A stretch of 64,000 bases of DNA from Fimenecus sp052298855 (GCA_052298855.1 DAVZXP010000005.1:62001-126000), one strand, 5' to 3'. Counted from the first letter of the stretch, positions 14,961 through 23,406 are shown. Program-made: numbers and translations. The notes: generated by a model from the sequence alone, not told the origin.

Positions 14961-15929
14961 TTATTCAAGATTAACCTTTGTGCTGTCCTGCTTTGTTTCG
15001 TGCTTGTACATTCTTCTGTCTTCGAGCGCCCAGAGCCTTGACGAAAAGCCGTTTTCCTCAACATTTTCAATCGCATGTGCTATCTGATAAACACGTGCAT
15101 CCATAAGGTCGAGCTCCGAGAGCAATTCAGCTTCGAGGAACATAGGTCTGACCGCCGCACCGTATTCCGGCTCGCCGTGATGTGAAATGAGCATATGCTC
15201 AACCAACATTGCCTTTTCCCTTGATATTGAAAGCTCCGTTGCCGCTTCGTCAACAAGCATAGCACCCTTAACAAGATGTCCTATCAAATTGCCCTCAACA
15301 GTATAACCCGAAGCGATACCGCTTGCACCGACGTCATATTCAGTGGTCTTTGCAATATCGTGAAGCATAGCGCCTGTCAAAAGCAAGTCCTTATTTACAA
15401 ACGGATAAACCTCGCATACGCCCTCGCAAAGCTTAACGATTGAAAGCGTGTGCATTAACAGTCCGCCTCTTACTGCATGATGTAGTCTGTATGCGGCAGG
15501 CCAAGTGAGCAAAACATCCTTTCTCTGCTCGTACATATGTAAAACAAGCTTTTTAAGCTCCTCGTCGGAAAATGCGTTTACCCTTTCAATGAGCTTTTCA
15601 TACATAAACTCGCCCGAATAATCAGCCGACTGAACAAGGTCATCCATATTTACGTTGTCCGAATCGTTTACAAGCCTTATCTTGCTTATTCTCAACTGGT
15701 CATTGCCCTGATACTTGCTGATTTCTCCCCTTACCTTTACGACAGAGTCGGCAGGGAAACTGCCGTGAATTAACGGCGAATAATCCCAAAGCTTTGCATT
15801 TATCTCTCCGCTTTTATCGGAAAGCTTCATATCAAGGTAAGCAGAACCTTTTGCCGTTGTCTTTTCATCACATTGCTTGACAATCGCAAAACCCTCCGAC
15901 TGACCGTTGGTAAGATTATTAAAATTCAT
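14961..15929 (-). CDS. yhaM: 3'-5' exoribonuclease YhaM family (OB fold plus HD domain)
   Basis: 322 residues. Residues 1-95 form an OB-fold nucleic-acid-binding domain (with GEISKYQGNDQL), and residues about 150-290 form an HD phosphohydrolase-type domain with RGGLLMHTLS and the metal-binding pair in AMLHDIAKTTEYD near residue 190. This architecture is the YhaM exoribonuclease of Firmicutes, which trims the 3' ends of RNA and single-stranded DNA. The length agrees with the family (about 310-320). It is first in the operon with DUF2804 and prmA. AGGAGA precedes its ATG. Confidence 0.9.
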   Translation of the reverse strand: MNFNNLTNGQSEGFAIVKQCDEKTTAKGSAYLDMKLSDKSGEINAKLWDYSPLIHGSFPADSVVKVRGEISKYQGNDQLRISKIRLVNDSDNVNMDDLVQSADYSGEFMYEKLIERVNAFSDEELKKLVLHMYEQRKDVLLTWPAAYRLHHAVRGGLLMHTLSIVKLCEGVCEVYPFVNKDLLLTGAMLHDIAKTTEYDVGASGIASGYTVEGNLIGHLVKGAMLVDEAATELSISREKAMLVEHMLISHHGEPEYGAAVRPMFLEAELLSELDLMDARVYQIAHAIENVEENGFSSRLWALEDRRMYKHETKQDSTKVNLE

Positions 15930-15970
15930 ATTTCATTCTCCTAAACATACTGTATAGATTTAATTATACA

Positions 15971-16165
15971 CTATAATTTTATATCATTCAAGAACCGTTT
16001 GACGTCGTTTATAACATCCGTTTCGGTTACGGTGTCAAAATGAGTACCGAACACCGCTTTTCCCGTTCTTTCGCTTGCCGTAACAACGCCCGAAAACAGC
16101 GAAAACGCACATAAAATCAATATTGTAACGGTTATAAACTTCTTAAATTCCCTGTCCTTTTTCAT
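15971..16165 (-). CDS. Small single-pass membrane or exported protein downstream of spoIIP
   Basis: 64 residues. A lysine-rich start (MKKDREFKKF) leads into one hydrophobic segment (about residues 11-31, LCAFSLFSGVV) and then a short polar tail of about 33 residues. AAAGGAG sits 6 bases upstream, and the ATG overlaps the spoIIP stop as ATGA, so it is translated together with spoIIP. No known family is recognised. Its position suggests a sporulation-time membrane protein or peptide partner of SpoIIP; this is inference. It ends just before the yhaM upstream region. Confidence 0.6.
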   Translation of the reverse strand: MKKDREFKKFITVTILILCAFSLFSGVVTASERTGKAVFGTHFDTVTETDVINDVKRFLNDIKL

Positions 16166-17295
16166 TTGTTCTCCTTTACGAATTCGCTTATCGCCCTGCC
16201 GATTAAATGTCCCGAATATTCGGCTTCCTCCAAAGTATTTGAGTCGCTTCCGACCTCCAACAAAACAGAGCACGGAACCACGTCCATATTGTACTTTCGT
16301 GCAGAAAAAAGTATCGGTCGCATAAGGCTCGGATACATTGTTTCCGCCTTTTGCTGAAGTTTCAGAGCAAAGGTCAAATTCTTCTCCCAAGACGGAAATG
16401 ATTTTACCTTACCGTCCTCACAGCCCGTTATTATCATTATCTGCGCCGCTTTCCTGCCGTTAATTGTTGTAACAGGCTTTGTGCGTGTCGTTTCGGAATT
16501 GTGAATTGCGTCTCTGTGAACGTCAAGGACAATCTGTATTGTCGGGTTTTCCTGTAAAATTTTATCGATTTTCTCACGGGAACGGTCATATGCTCCTGTG
16601 TATTGTGCATCGTGAATATCGGTGTCGTGGATATATCCTATTCCGCTTTTTTCAAGCTCTTCACATATCGCCGTGCCGACTCTTACCATATTTCGGTCGG
16701 GGTCGTTACTCCTTGTGCTGTAAGAATTTGTAAACCATCCTTCGTCAAGCATTTCATAGCTTTCGGTTGTGTGAGTGTGAAAAATCAGCACGGTGGGCTT
16801 TGAAATGTCCTCGGGCGAAAACACAAGTTCGCCCGAAAGTGAGCTTTCGATATTGATACTGTGCGACGGGGTTGTGTTGCGGACGGTAATATTTCCGAAA
16901 GTCGAAGTCGCATTGGCAACACCGTAGGTCTTTTCGAGTATTTTACCGTCATGTGAGGCGGCAGAAAAATCGGCTTTGTATTTTTTCGCCATTTCGAGTA
17001 TATCCTGCGGTGCAGAGTCGCCCTTTTTAGCCGTTTCCTGAGATTTTTTTGTAATTTGTGTGCTGTCGGAAATTTCCATATCGCTCTTTTCCTGTGCTTT
17101 CGGCTCTGATTTCACAGACTGCGAAAAAGTCTGCACCGTAGCCTGCGGCAAGGCAAGTCCCGCCGAAACAACTGCGGTTTTGATTATTGCCGTAGGACAA
17201 TAAGTGTTCAATAGGAAAGCGAGTGTAAATATTATCAAAGAAATAAATACCGTTACACTCTTTGACGAGTTTTCGGAAGATTTTGGGTTTCTCAT
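16162..17295 (-). CDS. spoIIP: Stage II sporulation protein P (amidase)
   Basis: 377 residues. An N-terminal membrane anchor (about residues 13-45) and a Ser/Lys-rich linker precede the SpoIIP hydrolase domain. It carries FHTHTTESY near residue 195 (zinc-binding histidines), the central LDVHRDAIH and the C-terminal LLEVGSDSNT with the catalytic glutamate. SpoIIP works with SpoIID and SpoIIM to degrade peptidoglycan during forespore engulfment, acting as an amidase and endopeptidase. The start at 17295 has AAAGG at a good distance; an ATG at 17304 overlaps that site. The preceding gene is gpr, and gpr-spoIIP beside rpsT is the same order as in Bacillus, which confirms the assignment. Confidence 0.93.
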   Translation of the reverse strand: MRNPKSSENSSKSVTVFISLIIFTLAFLLNTYCPTAIIKTAVVSAGLALPQATVQTFSQSVKSEPKAQEKSDMEISDSTQITKKSQETAKKGDSAPQDILEMAKKYKADFSAASHDGKILEKTYGVANATSTFGNITVRNTTPSHSINIESSLSGELVFSPEDISKPTVLIFHTHTTESYEMLDEGWFTNSYSTRSNDPDRNMVRVGTAICEELEKSGIGYIHDTDIHDAQYTGAYDRSREKIDKILQENPTIQIVLDVHRDAIHNSETTRTKPVTTINGRKAAQIMIITGCEDGKVKSFPSWEKNLTFALKLQQKAETMYPSLMRPILFSARKYNMDVVPCSVLLEVGSDSNTLEEAEYSGHLIGRAISEFVKENK

Positions 17296-17349
17296 TTTAA
17301 CCATCCTTTCGCATATATATCCGTAATATATATGCAAAGGCGGTTTTAT

Positions 17350-18216
17350 TTATACGACAGACAGCAAAAGTTCGGGGTCGGTTTTCGGTTGCAAAGCACA
17401 GTTTACGCAGAGTGCAATAAGCTTTGACGCTCTTTCTATCATAACGTCAATTTCACGGGGAGTTACCATCATATTCTGCACCTCGGCACTTTCGGTGACG
17501 GTCGTTTTTCCCGTCATATCCTTTGAGAGCGTAACCGCATCAACAACCGTCGGAACACCGATAGCTATAACGGGCACACCGATCGTGTTTTTTGAAATCT
17601 CGGCTCTCTTGTTTCCGACGCCCGAGCCGGGAGTTATGCCCGTATTTGTAATTTGAACAGTTCTGCCGAGCCTTTCAAGTCCTGCCGCCGCCAATGCGTC
17701 AATTACAATGACCGCCTTTGGCTTAATGCTGTCGGCAACGCTTTTGATTATCTCCCCCGTTTCAATTCCCGTCTGTCCGAGAACGCCCGTAGCAAGCGAG
17801 CAAACAGGGTTTAATCGGTCAAGTCCTATTTCCTCTGCAAGCTCCGAGGTAATATGCCTTGTCGAAAATATCCCCTCGGCACAGCGAGGTCCTAAGGCGT
17901 CGGGCGTTATATCTTTATTGCCTATGCCTGCGACAAGCACCGTGCCGTCTCCCTTTGGCAAGAGCGATGCAATTTGATTTGAAATGCTTTTCATTCTGTC
18001 ATCGAGCAATTCCGTATCATAGGAAAATTCGTCTAATTCAACCGTTATATATTCACCCACGGGCTTGCCGATAATTTCAGAAGCTTCCTTGTCCAGAACG
18101 GAAATTTTTGTCACCTTCGTCTTTTCCGTTTCAAAGATTTTTCGCCTTATTCCGTTTGGTCTGTCGCCTTTAATAAAGCCGTCTTTTTCTATTGCCAAGT
18201 CGGTTCTTGCATTCAT
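17350..18216 (-). CDS. gpr: GPR endopeptidase (spore germination protease)
   Basis: 288 residues. GPR cleaves small acid-soluble spore proteins at germination; it is an unusual aspartic protease. The catalytic regions are visible as GIGNKDITPDALGP (about residue 97) and VIDALAAAGLERLGRT (about residue 150), and the conserved GVPTVVDAVTL follows. The N-terminus MNARTDLAIE matches the processed region of relatives. The protein is shorter than the Bacillus enzyme (about 370), as is common in clostridia. It is divergent from rpsT and followed 54 bases later by spoIIP. Expression in the forespore (sigma-G/F) is expected, but I could not fix a promoter with certainty. Confidence 0.93.
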   Translation of the reverse strand: MNARTDLAIEKDGFIKGDRPNGIRRKIFETEKTKVTKISVLDKEASEIIGKPVGEYITVELDEFSYDTELLDDRMKSISNQIASLLPKGDGTVLVAGIGNKDITPDALGPRCAEGIFSTRHITSELAEEIGLDRLNPVCSLATGVLGQTGIETGEIIKSVADSIKPKAVIVIDALAAAGLERLGRTVQITNTGITPGSGVGNKRAEISKNTIGVPVIAIGVPTVVDAVTLSKDMTGKTTVTESAEVQNMMVTPREIDVMIERASKLIALCVNCALQPKTDPELLLSVV

Positions 18217-18283
18217 TTTAACATCTCCTTATGTTCTTATTATTGGACACAATAAAAAAATATTGCAAAATTATAAAAAAAAC

Positions 18284-18312
18284 TTGCTTTTTTCGTCTAT
18301 AAATGGTATTAT
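18284..18312 (+). promoter_or_regulatory. Sigma-A promoter of rpsT
   Basis: TTGCTT (18284-18289), 17-base spacer, TATTAT (18307-18312); AGGGAGGT ribosome site follows at 18331-18338. Confidence 0.75.
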
Positions 18313-18344
18313 ATATTCCGCTAATGTATAAGGGAGGTGTGACA

Positions 18345-18602
18345 ATGCCTAATATTAAATCAGCTAAAAAGCGTGTAATCGTAAACGACAAGCGTGCTAA
18401 GCGCAACAAATCAATGAATTCCGCATTAAAGACTGCTATTAAGAAAGCTAATGTTGCAATCGAAAGCGGTTCTGCAGACAAGGAAGTACTTGTTACTGCT
18501 GCTGTTAAGAAGATTGACCAGGCTACTGCTAAGGGTCTCCTTCATAAAAACAATGCTGCACGTAAAAAGTCCGCCCTCGTTACTAAGTTGAACAAGGCTT
18601 AA
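18345..18602 (+). CDS. rpsT: 30S ribosomal protein S20
   Basis: 85 residues, lysine- and alanine-rich, beginning MPNIKSAKKRVIVNDK and ending with a helix KKSALVTKLNKA, the standard S20 pattern. S20 binds 16S rRNA early in assembly of the small subunit. The ATG at 18345 is chosen because AGGGAGGT lies 6 bases upstream; a longer reading from 18303 starts inside the promoter. It is a single-gene transcript with a hairpin terminator and lies divergent from gpr, as in Bacillus. Confidence 0.97.
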   Translation: MPNIKSAKKRVIVNDKRAKRNKSMNSALKTAIKKANVAIESGSADKEVLVTAAVKKIDQATAKGLLHKNNAARKKSALVTKLNKA

Positions 18603-18621
18603 TTCAAGCAGTTTGTTGTTG

Positions 18622-18656
18622 CGCTGTCAACTTTTGTTGGCAGCGTTTTGCTTTTT
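18622..18656 (+). terminator. Terminator after rpsT
   Basis: Arms CGCTGTCAAC (18622-18631) and GTTGGCAGCG (18636-18645) with a G-T pair and TTTT loop, then a T-rich tail. Confidence 0.85.
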
Positions 18657-18689
18657 ATTTTCATACGCACATTTTTTACATATTGTTCA

Positions 18690-18718
18690 TTGACTTTTAT
18701 ATTTATTTTGGTTATAAT
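18690..18718 (+). promoter_or_regulatory. Near-consensus sigma-A promoter
   Basis: TTGACT (18690-18695), 17-base spacer, TATAAT (18713-18718), upstream of the 59-residue membrane protein and the structured element behind it. Confidence 0.9.
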
Positions 18719-18753
18719 AGCATTGAACTTAAGACAAAATTGGAGGTTTTGTT

Positions 18754-18933
18754 ATGAAAAAAGCATTACAGGTAATCGGTATTCTTGTTGCAGTTGCAGG
18801 CGCAGCTTTCGCAGCATATGTTCTTGTTAAGAAATACGTTGACAGCAAAAAGGTTGTTATCGGTAACGACGCTGAAAACTATGTTTCTTGCTCATGCTGT
18901 GACGATACTTTCGTTTCGGAGACAGTTGCGTAA
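18754..18933 (+). CDS. 59-residue membrane protein with cysteine-rich tail
   Basis: The gene is short but well supported: a near-perfect sigma-A promoter, GGAGG at 18742-18746 and an ATG 8 bases later. The product begins MKKALQVIGILVAVAGAAFAAYVLVKKY, shown here only by its ends (MKKALQ ... VLVKKY): a single hydrophobic helix at about residues 5-25. A tail of 33 residues follows with the cluster CSCC and acidic DD. It has no recognisable family. The cysteines could bind metal or form disulfides if the tail is outside the cell. Its transcript would run on into the 277-base structured element and stop at the hairpin at 19231. Confidence 0.7.
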   Translation: MKKALQVIGILVAVAGAAFAAYVLVKKYVDSKKVVIGNDAENYVSCSCCDDTFVSETVA

Positions 18934-18946
18934 ACAAACTATACAA

Positions 18947-19223
18947 GGCTGAGTGTTCATAAGGCAGTTTTGCTTCAAAACAACATCTTTTTGCACAATA
19001 ATTCGTTAACCCCCACAGATATGCGTCAGCATTATCTGCGGGGTTTGCCTTTTCTTGTATCAAAAATATATTATTTTGAAGTGCACTGCAGTTTCGTAGC
19101 TATAAAAATTCTTTTATGCCGAAGCCGAGAAATGAAGCAAGGCTGTCGCCTTGCGAGGCTTTTTGGCAAAAGCATAATGGATTTTTATGCGAGAAACCAA
19201 TACTTCCTTATGAACACTCAGCC
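18947..19223 (+). ncRNA. Highly structured 277-bp element with 18-bp terminal inverted repeat (candidate ncRNA or MITE)
   Basis: The ends are perfect complements over 18 bases: GGCTGAGTGTTCATAAGG (18947-18964) and CCTTATGAACACTCAGCC (19206-19223). Inside are further hairpins: GTTTTG/CAAAAC, CCCCACAGATA/TATCTGCGGGG with one G-U pair, a nested stem with GCAAGGC/GCCTTGC enclosed by AAGCC/GGCTT, and GCATAA/TTATGC. Read as RNA this is a multibranch structure closed by an 18-bp stem, lying between a small gene with a strong promoter and a terminator 8 bases after its end. No protein is encoded convincingly. No clear target-site duplication flanks it, so a small non-autonomous transposable element is possible but not shown. 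I recognise no known RNA family. Confidence 0.5.
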
Positions 19224-19230
19224 AAAGGAA

Positions 19231-19265
19231 GAACAGCTATTCTTTTTGAATAACTGTTCTTTTTG
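19231..19265 (+). terminator. Terminator after the structured element
   Basis: Arms GAACAGCTATTC (19231-19242) and GAATAACTGTTC (19248-19259) with one mismatch position, loop TTTTT, then a T run. It also closes the convergent spoVAE side. Confidence 0.85.
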
Positions 19266-19267
19266 TT

Positions 19268-19621
19268 TTATTTTGACTTTGGTTTCGTGAGGAACGATAC
19301 CACCACTCCCGACAGCATTGCCGCCGTGATACCGGCAGAGCCTGCGCTTAACGGTCCCGTTAAAATTCCGAGCCAGCCGTATTCTCTTATCGCCTGCTTC
19401 GTGCCCTGAACGAGCATATTGCCGAAGCCCGTCAGCGGAACATTCGCCCCTGCCCCCGCCCATTCGGAAAACGGCGCATATATTCCGAGCGCACCGAGCA
19501 AAACTCCCAATACGACAAACGACACCAAAATCCTCGCAGGCGTGAGATTGGTTGTATCAATCAATATTTGTCCGACAACGCAGATAAGTCCACCCACCAC
19601 AAATGCCTTTAGAAACATCAT
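19268..19621 (-). CDS. spoVAE: Stage V sporulation protein AE-like membrane protein
   Basis: 117 residues with four hydrophobic segments and the family landmarks LTPARILVSFVVLGVLLGALGIY and GANVPLTGFGN, which identify SpoVAE(b). SpoVA proteins form the channel that loads dipicolinic acid into the developing spore and releases it at germination. The start at 19621 is preferred because GGCGG lies about 8 bases upstream; a GTG at 19630 is also in frame. In most spore formers this gene is next to spoVAC and spoVAD; here neither is beside it, so they must be elsewhere or absent. Confidence 0.85.
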   Translation of the reverse strand: MMFLKAFVVGGLICVVGQILIDTTNLTPARILVSFVVLGVLLGALGIYAPFSEWAGAGANVPLTGFGNMLVQGTKQAIREYGWLGILTGPLSAGSAGITAAMLSGVVVSFLTKPKSK

Positions 19622-19724
19622 AGCACGCACCGCCTTTCAATATTTTACAAAAATATTATTTCAAGAAAGTTTTTACATATTCAAAAAACTGTGATAAAAT
19701 ATTAAAAAATGACGAGGTGATTTT

Positions 19725-20591
19725 ATGAATTCATTGACAGATAAATATACGCTTATAAACTCCGTGGAAGTTCCCTGCATTGCGTTCGGCACTTGGAAAA
19801 TGCCCGAGGAAGTCGCTGCGAATGCCGTTAAATGCGCCATTGAAAGCGGATACCGTCACATTGACACGGCGGCGGCATATCAAAACGAGGAATATGTCGG
19901 CAAGGGCATAAGAGAAAGCGGTGTTAAGAGGGACGAAATATTCTTGGTTTCAAAGCTCCCGAACGATGACCACGGGTATCAAAATGCGATTGACTCTTGC
20001 GAAAGGTCACTCAAAAGGCTTAAAACTGACTATCTTGACTCATACCTTATTCATTGGCCCGTGCTTGTTGAAAATGTTGACAGGCTTGAGGATGATTTGT
20101 GCGAAACGTGGAGAGCGTTTGAAAAGCTTTACAATGACGGAAAGCTTCGCTCTATCGGTACAAGCAATTTCCTTGAAGAGCATATTGAAATAATCAAGAG
20201 GAATTTTTCAACCTATCCTATGATAAATCAGGTGCAGATGCACCCGCAAAATCCGCAGGAGGAAATGCTTGCATACTGTAAGGAAAACAAAATTCTCCCC
20301 GAGGCGTGGAGCCCGTTAATTCAAGGTCAGGCTTTCAAGCGTGAATTGTTGATTGATATGGCTGAAAAGTACGGTGTTACTGTCGCTCAGCTCTGCATAA
20401 GATTTATCGTTCAAAAGGGTGCGGTTCCCGTTCCGAAGTCGGCAACTCCCGAAAGGATAAGAAACAATGCCGATGTTTTCGGTTTTGAAATTTCCCTTGA
20501 AGATATGGAGAAAATCGCAACGCTTCGAGAGTACGGAATGATAGGCAATCCCCCGTCAGTTCCGAGAACTCATCAGGTTGTCGGCTTCTAA
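19725..20591 (+). CDS. Aldo/keto reductase
   Basis: 288 residues of the (beta/alpha)8 aldo/keto reductase superfamily, which reduces aldehydes and ketones with NADPH. The catalytic tetrad is visible: Asp in HIDTAAAY with the Tyr of the same motif (about residues 47-52), Lys in LVSKLP (about 78), and His in YLIHWPV (about 110). The cofactor-binding tail has PVPKSATPERIRNN near residue 245. The length fits the AKR5-type 2,5-diketo-gluconate reductase-like group. It is a single gene between divergent spoVAE and a terminator. The physiological substrate is not evident. Confidence 0.92.
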   Translation: MNSLTDKYTLINSVEVPCIAFGTWKMPEEVAANAVKCAIESGYRHIDTAAAYQNEEYVGKGIRESGVKRDEIFLVSKLPNDDHGYQNAIDSCERSLKRLKTDYLDSYLIHWPVLVENVDRLEDDLCETWRAFEKLYNDGKLRSIGTSNFLEEHIEIIKRNFSTYPMINQVQMHPQNPQEEMLAYCKENKILPEAWSPLIQGQAFKRELLIDMAEKYGVTVAQLCIRFIVQKGAVPVPKSATPERIRNNADVFGFEISLEDMEKIATLREYGMIGNPPSVPRTHQVVGF

Positions 20592-20611
20592 AATTAAATC
20601 AAGGCATAAAA

Positions 20612-20647
20612 AAACGGTGTATAAGCGAAAATGCTCATACACCGTTT
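20612..20647. terminator. Bidirectional terminator between aldo/keto reductase and YhgE
   Basis: Arms AAACGGTGTAT...ATACACCGTTT with a short inner AAGC/GCT extension; A-rich on the left and T-rich on the right between convergent genes. Confidence 0.85.
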
Positions 20648-20660
20648 ATTTTATTGTCTG

Positions 20661-22799
20661 TTACAAAAGGTCTGTTTCCTCAAGCTTTTTATTGAAGAAT
20701 TTAACGGGCTTTCTGAACAAGAATCTGAAGAACAAGCCGATTACAAGTGCGATTATGATATATGCGCAGAGCTTTACGAGATCCATCCAATAATCGCTCT
20801 CCCAAGTTCCGCATACGCACTCTCTCATTGCGTTTATAACGAAGGTAAAGGGTAAATACGGGTGAATTGCTCTGAAGAATGCGGGTGTTACGTCAATCGG
20901 GAATGTACCGCCCGAGCCGCCGAGCTGAACGACAAGCATAATTACCGCAACAGCCTTGCCTATATCGCCGAATGCCGCTACGAGTGAATACATAAACAGC
21001 GAGAACACAAGCGAAGCAAAGCAGCCTGCGAGCATAAACAAGCCGGGGTTATAGCACTGAATTTTCAGGAAGTACAAGTCACCCAAGCAGATAATCAAGC
21101 TTTGGATAAAGCCGAAGGTCATAAACGTAAACGCTCTGCCGAAGAATTCCTGCGAGAAAGTAACGTTGCCGATTTCCTTTTTATGCTTAACTGTGGGATT
21201 GAATACCGCTATAAGAATGATTGCGCCGACCCAAATTGCAAGGGTTGTATAGAACGGTGCCATTGCCGAGCCGTAGTTGTCGATGCCGTAAACCTTTTCG
21301 GTGTTGACCTTAACGGGCGAAGCCAAGAAGCTGCCAAGCTCATTTCCGTTGTTTACGGACAGGTTATATATGACGTTGAACAGCTCCATATCGGTAAGCC
21401 CCGCAACCTTGCCGTCAACAATATCCAGCTGCTTGACAAAGCCGTCGAGCATTGAGGAAAGAGCCGAGAACATTGTTGAGCCTGCGCTTACGGATACGCT
21501 CAAGGAGTTTGAAAGCTCCTTAAATTCCGTGCTTCCGCTTAGCTTTTCGATAATGTTGGAAACGTCGTTCATAACCTCTAAAAGCGAGTCAATAGCCTTG
21601 CTCAAGGCAGGCTTTACCGTGCCGTTATATTCCGCATCAAGTCCGCTGAGCGTGGAAGCTGTCGATTTCAACGAATTTACAATTTCGGAGACGTCGTTTT
21701 TATTAGCTCCCGATTCAATGGCGGAGGTGATTTTTTTATCAAGCTGCGTCAAGTTGTTGTTTGCGTCTTTAAGAGCGACAATCAACGCATCCAAGCCCTT
21801 TACGGGAGTGTCAAGAGAGTCTCTTATCGACTCCAATGTACCGATGAAAAGCGTGAGCTTCTGATTGACGTCTTTGACTGCTATCTGTGCGGATTTAAGC
21901 CCTGCCGTTGTAGCCTCATTGGTCGTGTCGTTTATATCGTTAATCGAATTTGCGATAGAAACCAATGTACCCGACGACTGAGTGATAACGGAGCCTAATG
22001 TATCGGTTATGCCGTCAACCGCAACCCTTGTAACCTTTATAGCGTCATTTGTGTCCTTGAGAGCCGAGTCAACATTGTTTGCCAATTTGTTCAAATCAGC
22101 CTGCACAAGCGAAGAATCGAGCTTTTCAAGCTGCTGCATAATCTTGTCAAAGCTCTGCAACGTAGTCTGCAAGCCGACAACATTTTCCTTAACAAGCTCA
22201 ATTCCCGTTGTAATTTTCTTAACGGTTGAATTTGAGCCGTCATTTGCGTCAACCACAACAACGCCCAAAACCTTGCTCACAACGTCAATAACAGTCTGAA
22301 CAAAGGACTCGTTGACCTCGGTTTGCACGGTCTGAACAACCTTGTCGGTAATTTTCGTCGCTATGGCATTTTTCTTTTCGTTGGCATAGTATGTAATTTG
22401 CGGCATTTGGAAATCGTCGGAAATAATACTTGTAAGCGAGGTGCTGAAATCAGCCGGAACCTCGATTGCTGCGTAATACTTACCTGCTTTTACGCCGTAT
22501 ATTCCCTCTTCCTTTGAGACAAACTGCCAATTTATAACGTTGTTTGCGGACAAATTTTCCTTTATCTGCTCGCCGACGTTTACTTCAATATCCTTAAACT
22601 TTGTACCCTTATCCTCGATAATAACGGCAATCTGCATATTACCCGTGCTCTGCTTGCCGTACGGGTCCCAGTTTGCGTAAATGTTAATCCACGCATAAAG
22701 CGACGGCAGCACAAGCACGCCCACCGCTAAAATGATTGCCATACTGTTGGTGAATATTTTTTTCAAGTCTCTGGAATATATTTTGAGAATATTCTTCAT
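20661..22799 (-). CDS. YhgE/Pip domain membrane protein (ABC-2 permease-like)
   Basis: 712 residues. One membrane helix near residues 18-38 is followed by a 450-residue extracellular stretch with many polar heptad-like segments (for example NKLANNVDSALKDTNDA), probably coiled coil. Five or six membrane helices lie at about 510-705, with GIGNVTFSQEFF-like and GGSGGTFPIDVTPAFFR segments in the permease region. This is the YhgE/Pip (phage infection protein) layout, related to ABC-2 type permeases; known members serve as phage receptor in lactococci or in type VII-like secretion contexts. No ATPase is adjacent. The start overlaps the stop of the upstream small gene by one base (TAATG), so the two are coupled. 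Role in this organism unknown. Confidence 0.85.
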   Translation of the reverse strand: MKNILKIYSRDLKKIFTNSMAIILAVGVLVLPSLYAWINIYANWDPYGKQSTGNMQIAVIIEDKGTKFKDIEVNVGEQIKENLSANNVINWQFVSKEEGIYGVKAGKYYAAIEVPADFSTSLTSIISDDFQMPQITYYANEKKNAIATKITDKVVQTVQTEVNESFVQTVIDVVSKVLGVVVVDANDGSNSTVKKITTGIELVKENVVGLQTTLQSFDKIMQQLEKLDSSLVQADLNKLANNVDSALKDTNDAIKVTRVAVDGITDTLGSVITQSSGTLVSIANSINDINDTTNEATTAGLKSAQIAVKDVNQKLTLFIGTLESIRDSLDTPVKGLDALIVALKDANNNLTQLDKKITSAIESGANKNDVSEIVNSLKSTASTLSGLDAEYNGTVKPALSKAIDSLLEVMNDVSNIIEKLSGSTEFKELSNSLSVSVSAGSTMFSALSSMLDGFVKQLDIVDGKVAGLTDMELFNVIYNLSVNNGNELGSFLASPVKVNTEKVYGIDNYGSAMAPFYTTLAIWVGAIILIAVFNPTVKHKKEIGNVTFSQEFFGRAFTFMTFGFIQSLIICLGDLYFLKIQCYNPGLFMLAGCFASLVFSLFMYSLVAAFGDIGKAVAVIMLVVQLGGSGGTFPIDVTPAFFRAIHPYLPFTFVINAMRECVCGTWESDYWMDLVKLCAYIIIALVIGLFFRFLFRKPVKFFNKKLEETDLL

Positions 22800-23275
22800 T
22801 ACTCATCTTCCTCCTCGTCGTCGATTTCATCCTCATCGTCGTCCTCAGTAAAAATATCATATTCGCCGTACTCAAGCATATCGTCGTCTTTTAAGTACGG
22901 TATAACCTTATCCTCTATCAAATACCTTATATAATCCAAAAACAAGTACACGGTAACTAAAATGAATATCAATATTATCCATATTGTCAAAAACTGCATA
23001 TGCCGTCCCGTGCCGATGCTCAATACCGTGAAAAGTACGGAAATGACTAAAAATATAATTGCCGTTGTTATTTTCGCTTTCCTGTACTTCTTACAACCGA
23101 TATCGTAGTTTTTTAAGAGCTTTTCCCTCATGAACAAATATTTTTTAGCGTATTTCTGCTCATCTGTAAGCTCTTGAGGTGTCGCTTCGGACTCATTACC
23201 GTTCAAAACGGCATTATTATCCTCCGCCTTTGCCTCGGCTGCTTCGTTATTCTTTTCTTTGAAGTTTTCGCCCAT
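22799..23275 (-). CDS. Two-helix membrane protein with acidic C-terminus, coupled to YhgE
   Basis: 158 residues. A polar, glutamate-rich N-terminus of about 70 residues precedes two hydrophobic helices (about 72-92 and 97-117), and the protein ends in a strongly acidic tail of Asp and Glu. No family is recognised. AAGGAGG sits before its ATG, and a consensus promoter lies at 23302-23330. Its stop codon shares a base with the start of the YhgE gene, so a functional link with that permease-like protein is likely, perhaps as an accessory subunit. That is inference. Confidence 0.7.
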   Translation of the reverse strand: MGENFKEKNNEAAEAKAEDNNAVLNGNESEATPQELTDEQKYAKKYLFMREKLLKNYDIGCKKYRKAKITTAIIFLVISVLFTVLSIGTGRHMQFLTIWIILIFILVTVYLFLDYIRYLIEDKVIPYLKDDDMLEYGEYDIFTEDDDEDEIDDEEEDE

Positions 23276-23301
23276 GAAATGTCGCCTCCTTCACAGATAG
23301 T

Positions 23302-23330
23302 ATTATAACAATATGTTTTCAAGTTTTCAA
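23302..23330 (-). promoter_or_regulatory. Sigma-A promoter of the YhgE pair
   Basis: Minus strand TTGAAA (23330-23325), 17-base spacer, TATAAT (23307-23302). Confidence 0.85.
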
Positions 23331-23406
23331 TAGTTATTAGAAAATTGTCTAATAAACAATTTCTGCAAATGTGTGGAAAAACAACGCAAAATTCATATAA
23401 AATTAA

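Noticed and set aside
16166..16390. Longer start (16390) for the small protein after spoIIP
   Set aside because: The extension lies fully within spoIIP in another frame, while the ATG at 16165 has AAAGGAG and an ATGA overlap.
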